A stretch of 64,000 bases of DNA. Source: Stratiolaelaps scimitus. Its lineage: Eukaryota; Arthropoda; Arachnida; Mesostigmata; Laelapidae. The translations under genes were made by a program, and so were the position numbers. The stretch lies in NCBI GenBank assembly GCA_019614645.1, contig JABWDB010000004.1:22072001-22136000 (forward strand), in the 5' to 3' direction. The notes under the pieces were generated by a model. The model was not told the origin of the DNA, ran no database searches, and saw nothing but the letters and a program-made list of their open reading frames with translations. Shown piece after piece: positions 59,653-64,000 of this stretch. Numbering within the stretch: the first letter of the stretch is position 1; each line of letters opens with the position of its first letter.

Positions 59653-62600
59653 GTTGGACCTTTTTGCGATATAATACTTCTTCCTTTGTCGAATCGATCA
59701 ATTAACATAGAACAATAAACATTACTGCAACTGTTATACTTCAGCTGGCGACTCTTTCATTATGACGCTCTATCTACAAGACTAAAGGCTGCACCATCAC
59801 CTCTCCTGCCGTTTCTCCTCCAAACATTTCTTCTGGACAACGTCTCCGTTCTCTCTGCCACCCCAGCAGCAGTGGCATAAACAATGTTAGGTTATCTCTC
59901 GATCGGCTTTAGTCCGCTCGTCGGGTGGTCATCCCTGTATCACCTAGCGTATATGGTGGGCTAACGTGAAAGCCGGCGTCGAAGAGGTGAGCACTGCCAT
60001 CGATCGTTCCTATACGCGCGCGACTGCGTTGGATTTGCCCCCCACCCCCCGTTCCCCCCAACCGCGTACCCCAACGGAGGAGAAGTGCAACCAATGCGTA
60101 TTCGTCTTGGCTGTCTCCGCTTCGGCGACTTCAGATCCAGGCGTCCCTGCGACCACCTTCACTCGAACAGTTCTCGTCTACCTGTTCGTATGTGAGCGCT
60201 TGCCGGCCAGCCGGCACGGACAGGGCCACGACTGACTAACTTCCTTCCCATTGCCAGTTGCATTTTCTTCTCTTTCAAGTGGCACAGTAGCATACCGTAT
60301 CTACTATGTCGTTCCTTGGTATTCGCTGGCTGGCCAGTAGGCTCACCGCTTGCATTGTTCCCCCTCTCTATCTATCCATAGTGTTCACTTCCTACTCCAA
60401 CGAAGCGTTCGGCAGCTGCAATACGGGTTTGACTCGCTGCGGCCGGAGGTGGTCCTGCTCGGCGTCAACCTGGCCGAACCCCCAATCCGATGGCCGCTCT
60501 GACCAAATCGCCGAATGCCGCTAATGACCACGCGTTTGTTCCTGGCAATCCCTGCAGACCTCCTAACAAATCGTCATGCACTCCGCTCTCTCCGATTCCC
60601 TGGCCACGCGCCTCTCTTGATTCCATCCTCTTTCTCTCTTTTTCCTCTCTCGGTCTGCCTATCGCTGTTTCGAGATCCACTTCGACTTTGCCGTTGGCCA
60701 GCCTGTCCAACCCGATCTTCGGCCAACGGCCGCTTCAACTTGCTCGGAGGGGCTTTGACCAACTTTGTTTTCCTACCGGCTAAGTTGCGCAGGATTCATG
60801 ACAGGAAACGGTAATGCTGAACGCTGAACATACATATATATACACACAGTAGATGGAGGAGTACGGGAGCGAGGACTAGGAGAGACGGTGTCGACCGGGC
60901 CCGGAGTTCAGAGGCAGAATGAAATAAAGCCAACTCATCTCCTGGAGGAATCTTCAGTGCTATTACCTCAACGGGCGCCGTCACTTTCACCGTTTCCGTC
61001 CTCATCGCCTCTTCCAGCTGACTATCGTGCACGCAACTCGAACCAAGCCCGAACTCATTCTTCAGCTTCCCAACACTATTATACAATCAACCTAACCTTC
61101 AAAGCATTCTTCGCAGCCCGCCGCTTACCATGATACAAACGCACGCCACTCCTGAACAAGACTCCAGGTCACCTGTTTAGCTATTACTACTACTATTTAT
61201 ATAATACGACTAATAGACGGCACGAATCTCCGAAGCATCCGGCGCATACAACTATACATATATGTGGTAAAACATATCTGCCGTTTGTTTCAACGTGCCA
61301 GTTACTTCGGGCGAGGAGGCGGCAGTTCACCCCCCAGCTCTGTCGGTAGAAGGCGTAGTCCTACATCGCCAGTTGTATCATACTAACCTATGTCAGCCTG
61401 TGGACGCTGTAGACGTGCGGGACCTGTGACCAATGGACTGTGAAGCTCGAGCAGTGTCAACTGAAGCAGCGTAACTGGGTAACATGGAGGGGAGAGAAAT
61501 GGGGCCGGGCGAGCGACATCGGCAGGGAATCGAGGTACGCTTACTAACGCGGTATAGACACGGAGGCATTCGCAGGCCCGATCTACTCATCTACCACTCG
61601 AGTGGGGCGGAGGAATTGCTGCCGCTGATGCAGCACTTGCGCGATACCACAACACACAAACAGTGGCTAGGGTTGGCTGGACCATTCTACCGCCTACGTA
61701 GGCAGTCCGAGCCATCAGCTTGGTTAGGGTTGTTATCTTCTACATTCGACTACTTAACGTTTTGATCTAGCAAGTCAGCCGGGTGCGGGGCACGCAGGTG
61801 AAGGACCTTGTTGGCACTTGCGCAAGTGACTCAAATCTGGATAGCTAGATACCCGAGGACACATTTCGGAGCAGACCTTCGTTGTGGAGCAGATCTTCGC
61901 AAATAGGCTCAACTCGGAACATAGCAAGGACGGACCTGTTAAGAGTATCACCGATTCGGTTGAACCCGGAAACCATCCAATGATTAAATTATATTTAAGA
62001 AATATAGATAGTAGCTATGTACATTGTGCATTTTGATTGTCATGCGATCTCCGCAAACTGACGAATGCTTGAGAAACCACTGAAGTAGGCCACTACTTTG
62101 TTAGGGCAAGTGTCAGTACATTTGCCTGCATTGAGTCATTCATGTCAGTCTCTCAGTTCTCTCAAAGCTGCCGGGACCTCTACGCAAAGCAAATACGCGC
62201 ATTGTGAACCAAGTATGCGTATACCCTGCCAAGTGAACAGACCGAAGAGGGTTGGTATCGAATTTTGTGTGTCCGTTTATTTACCGACGCCCCCATCAGA
62301 TAGGGCTGCTGATCGGTGGTGTCAGATCGCTCTGTCCACATCGCAAGCGACAGACTCGGCCGGCGGTCGCTTGGCCGGTTGCTCGGCCAGTTGGAGGCCG
62401 CATGTTCGCAGGGGAGCATGCTCGCATCTATATGCCCCCCTGACTCGCGAAGCCGCTCCTGTTTCGCCCCGCCCGGGCTAAGCAACGACGTGCGGGCTGT
62501 CCACGATCGGGGCTTAACCAGTCAAGATCAAGAAGCCATCACCTCACACAGACCTATACACAGATAGATAGACAAACATAGCCACACAGGGATATACTCG

Positions 62601-63709
62601 TTCAGCATCTCTTCTTTCTCTCACTATGCACCTCTCGCCAGAGCTACAAGGCGGCTACTATTATTTGTGCATGGGTAGGACAAATCAGGAAAAGGAATTG
62701 GTACATTGGTATCAGCTGTTAAGCTCATAGGCAAGCAACGAGATCGCTACTCTATCCTGGTAGAAGTACAGGCAGATACGAAACCAACCAAGCCACCTGA
62801 ACATCTAAAGCCTGAATCCCAACAACAACAACCGCCCATATCCACGAGACACCCGCACCACGCCCCTCAGGCATCGTAGGGTCTGTGCGACTCTGTAGGA
62901 TGAGCAGAGGCAGTCTGTCAGAGACGACGATCTGAATGTATCTGGCAACTGACGATTGTCCTCTCTCCATTGATAATAGAAACTTTATATATATATGTGA
63001 TAACCGAGCGCACACGATGAAATCATGTCGAGTGCAGCTTGGATATAAAAGTCGCGGTCCACCTGTTTGCGTGTGTGGCACCAATAGTGCTAATGATGCT
63101 GATCTGGCCTGGAGGTAAACGAATGCATAATGTCAACTCGCACTGAAATGACATGCGATCTCACTCGACTCCTGGGCGATCTAAGCTAGAAAAAAGTCGT
63201 TTGGATTAGATCAAACTTTGTGCTGGATGACCTATTACAGGGTCTGATAGCAAGGTTCATCTCGGGGAAGCAAGATTGGAATGGGTTATACATACAACTA
63301 TCTCATTCCCCTCAAAACGTCATATATTGACAAAACATATGGTATGACAGTTACAGGTGATAATGAATATCCCTCCCCTCTATAGTTGATGTGCTAATTA
63401 ACTTTCATCCTGCCCAATTCCCAAATAATCAAGGGTAATCCACATTCAGCATACGATGGCTCGCACATTAACAGTACAGACTGTTGTTTTCAAGAAATGA
63501 GCGTTTGACACTGAATTCCTATGGAGGGAACCCGTTCATTATTATACATATTAAGTCAGTTGGTGTTCTTCTCAAACTCAGCACTGACCAAATATGTATG
63601 CTGTTGCCGTCTTTCGTCAAAACCGATGGTCGATTTTCCTGACCACGCACCTCGTCATAGCTGTGAAAACTTCTACACTTGAACATTCTGTTCTCCTTTC
63701 TCTGCAGCT

Positions 63710-63736
63710 ATTATATATATATATATATATATATAT
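63710..63736. repeat. (TA)n microsatellite
   Basis: About thirteen TA units. Confidence 0.9.
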
Positions 63737-64000
63737 CGGTGTTATCGCCATTGCATCTTACAAGTGCCAACACCTTTCAAAGCTCAATTATCACCGCCGA
63801 AAATGATTAATTTTAGTAGCGTATTTTATTACCACAGTACGGATGTGGCCCTTTTCATCGACCATCTGGCGAGCTTACCCTATGTCGTGTCGTGTTGCTT
63901 TTTGTCTTGTTTAGGCCATTAGATCGAGAGCCTCCGATAGGCCAAAAGACACCGCCACAGCGCCCGAACCGCAGTCGTTTTTCTCACCCACAACGATCGG

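Larger units (their letters stand above)
45841..64000. other. Gene-poor right part of the window
   Basis: GC-rich islands (about 46.0-46.9, 51.0-51.2, 55.5-57.5 and 60.3-60.8 kb) yield overlapping open frames on both strands, but I recognise no protein family. One weak candidate exon is entered separately at 52075-52400. The rest holds CT/GA tracts, trinucleotide runs and G-rich tracts. Confidence 0.45.

Overview
This is eukaryotic nuclear DNA. It has no operons and almost no long coding frames. Simple-sequence repeats are dense (many (TA)n, (CT)n, (CA)n and trinucleotide tracts), there are short retroposon-like remnants, and RNA polymerase III genes dominate the centre. The tRNA sequence type, a probable eh1-bearing transcription-factor exon and the repeat texture suggest a metazoan, plausibly an arthropod. 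The species cannot be fixed from the sequence.

The outstanding object is a tandem array of nuclear tRNA-Ala(AGC) genes at about 22.77-33.76 kb, all on the + strand. I count 70 full-length 73-nt genes plus one decayed copy at the left edge. The repeat unit is almost everywhere exactly 154 bp (73-bp gene plus 81-bp spacer), and each spacer carries a T-run that would stop Pol III. Consensus copies keep the cloverleaf, the AGC anticodon and the G3:U70 pair that alanyl-tRNA synthetase reads. Thirteen copies carry base changes. All thirteen lie in copies 1-43; copies 44-70 are identical in the gene. Five spacers hold a 31-bp tandem duplication (period 185 bp). Multi-gene blocks recur at offsets of about 1879, 2061 and 770 bp. 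From about 30.3 kb to the right end the spacers alternate between two types, giving a 308-bp higher-order repeat. The picture is a tRNA satellite still being homogenised, most recently on its right side.

Region by region: 1-4.2 kb is non-coding with microsatellites. At 4256-5477 (- strand) lies a probable terminal part of a coding exon with an eh1-like repression motif, an acidic stretch and a His/Gln run, ending at a good splice donor; no homeodomain is visible in the window. From 5.5 to 10.7 kb is GC-rich, trinucleotide-rich DNA that could be its 5' region. From 10.7 to 22.8 kb is non-coding DNA with two copies of a shared repeat (one with an 11-bp target-site duplication and one next to a tRNA-like head), a 56-bp-arm foldback element and long TA tracts. 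From 33.8 to 64 kb is largely featureless to me apart from simple repeats, hairpins, G-rich tracts and one weak candidate exon near 52.1-52.4 kb.

The genes show no visible pathway relationship. The tRNA array would supply alanine tRNA and could also act as a Pol III/TFIIIC-dense chromatin domain; both roles are inference.
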